DNA of 64,000 nt from Thiomicrorhabdus sp965603495. GTDB taxonomy: Bacteria; Pseudomonadota; Gammaproteobacteria; Thiomicrospirales; Thiomicrospiraceae. The notes below the pieces were generated by a model. The model was not told the DNA's origin, made no database searches, and saw nothing but the letters and a program-made list of their open reading frames with translations. This document shows, piece after piece, positions 63,415-64,000 of this stretch (the stretch's first letter is position 1; the number at the start of each line of letters is the position of its first letter). The stretch is taken from NCBI GenBank assembly GCA_965603495.1, contig CBFDDF010000003.1:124001-188000 (forward strand), read 5' to 3'. Made by a program: the position numbers and the translations under genes.

Positions 63415-64000
63415 TCAGTAACGTTCACTCAACTCTTTAGCCAACTTATTACGATAACGATACGGCACTTTTTGATTGATCATAAAGGCAAATGGATACC
63501 ACTCTTTGTCGGCATAAATATAACCTGCCAAGGTACTCACACCAAACAACGTACCCGATTTAGCAAACACATTTTGTTCAACCTCTGGCAAGAGATCTCG
63601 CCAGGGCTTGAAGGCATTTAAAACGTCGATCAACTGCCTTGGCGATAGACGGTTCTTTCTCGAAAGCCCAGCCCCATCTTCAATATGAAAATCACTCCAC
63701 CCGAAAACATCTATTAAGGTCTGCTGATACATTTGGGCGACTGAATGCTCATCGGCAGAACCGGCAATCAACTCGGCACTTAAATTCAATGCCAACTGAT
63801 TCGCCACAAAGTTGGTGGAATACAACATCATCGGACGCACTATATCTTCTAAAGTCCGGCTGTTTTCATGCAAATATAAATCGGTCGAAGGCGAGTTCAA
63901 CTGGCTTTTAGCGTGCCTTGCTAAACGCGCCCTTTCAGGCTGAGTTTGCCAACTGACCTGGGTACCAACGGCAATCCCTTCATTACGCAGAAAGGCATTG
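63415..64000 (-). CDS. dacB: D-alanyl-D-alanine carboxypeptidase/endopeptidase PBP4, C-terminal part
   Basis: The frame stays open to the right edge, so the N-terminus with the active-site SxxK is outside the window. The visible 194 residues include the SxN motif in MMLYSTNFVANQLAL, DGAGLSRKNRLSPRQLIDVL and the KTG-type motif as KSGTL, all in the order expected for the PBP4 (peptidase S13) family. The enzyme trims peptidoglycan in the periplasm. An exact palindrome follows its stop codon. Confidence 0.88.
   Translation of the reverse strand, partial: NAFLRNEGIAVGTQVSWQTQPERARLARHAKSQLNSPSTDLYLHENSRTLEDIVRPMMLYSTNFVANQLALNLSAELIAGSADEHSVAQMYQQTLIDVFGWSDFHIEDGAGLSRKNRLSPRQLIDVLNAFKPWRDLLPEVEQNVFAKSGTLFGVSTLAGYIYADKEWYPFAFMINQKVPYRYRNKLAKELSERY

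Noticed and set aside
1..64000. tRNA genes, CRISPR arrays, prophage or intact insertion sequences
   Set aside because: I looked for tRNA cloverleaf ends, regularly spaced repeats, integrases and transposases and found none. The spaced palindrome copies are irregular and are not a CRISPR.

Overview
This window looks like chromosomal DNA of a Gram-negative gammaproteobacterium of moderate GC. The meso-DAP type MurE, the division and cell wall (dcw) gene set, thyA-folA, suf and znu all fit. A Thiomicrospira/Thiomicrorhabdus/Hydrogenovibrio-like sulfur oxidiser is my guess, but nothing here proves the genus. Almost every gene is on the minus strand. The exceptions are znuC-znuB and galE.

Layout from left to right: the 5' end of ddl and all of murC (1-1558); the sufBCDS iron-sulfur assembly operon (1859-6913); a zinc uptake locus, with znuA and a small CobW-like protein on minus and znuC-znuB on plus (7071-10735); a chemoreceptor (11022-13199); folA-thyA (13369-14687); a roughly 29 kb exopolysaccharide (EPS) locus (15316-44560); lgt, a second chemoreceptor and a short-chain dehydrogenase (44633-48843); the main dcw cluster from murG back to mraZ (48889-62395); RNase P RNA (62925-63305); and the 3' part of a dacB/PBP4 gene running off the right edge.

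The EPS locus has two layers. The chassis (epsB, PEP-CTERM protein, epsD, L, E, F, G, exosortase, epsI; 35410-44560) matches the methanolan/exosortase-B type. The sugar module below it (16388-35258) supplies UDP-glucuronate, UDP-galacturonate, GDP-mannose and UDP-galactose, and holds recognisable GumH-like, GumK-like and WecG/GumM-family transferases, a flippase, a polymerase, a pyruvyltransferase and a GH5 glucanase. Together they suggest a pyruvylated, glucuronate- and mannose-containing polymer with a xanthan- or acetan-like core. Unusual additions are a MurA/MurB paralogue pair embedded in this operon, a PP-loop/QueC-like protein, and a second GH5 copy broken by three frameshifts.

The dcw cluster is rearranged. 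A canonical ftsZ sits between rsmH and ftsL. MurG and murC, normally neighbours, are about 47 kb apart in the same orientation. MurB is absent between murC and ddl; the only murB-like gene seen is the one in the EPS operon.

The strongest unexplained signal is a 12-bp perfect palindrome, ACCAGGCCTGGT. It occurs 11 times exactly and 5 more times with one mismatch, both in genes (in all three reading frames) and between genes, where it forms the stem of terminators. No exact or one-mismatch copy lies between 17.2 and 41.2 kb, the stretch holding the variable sugar genes.
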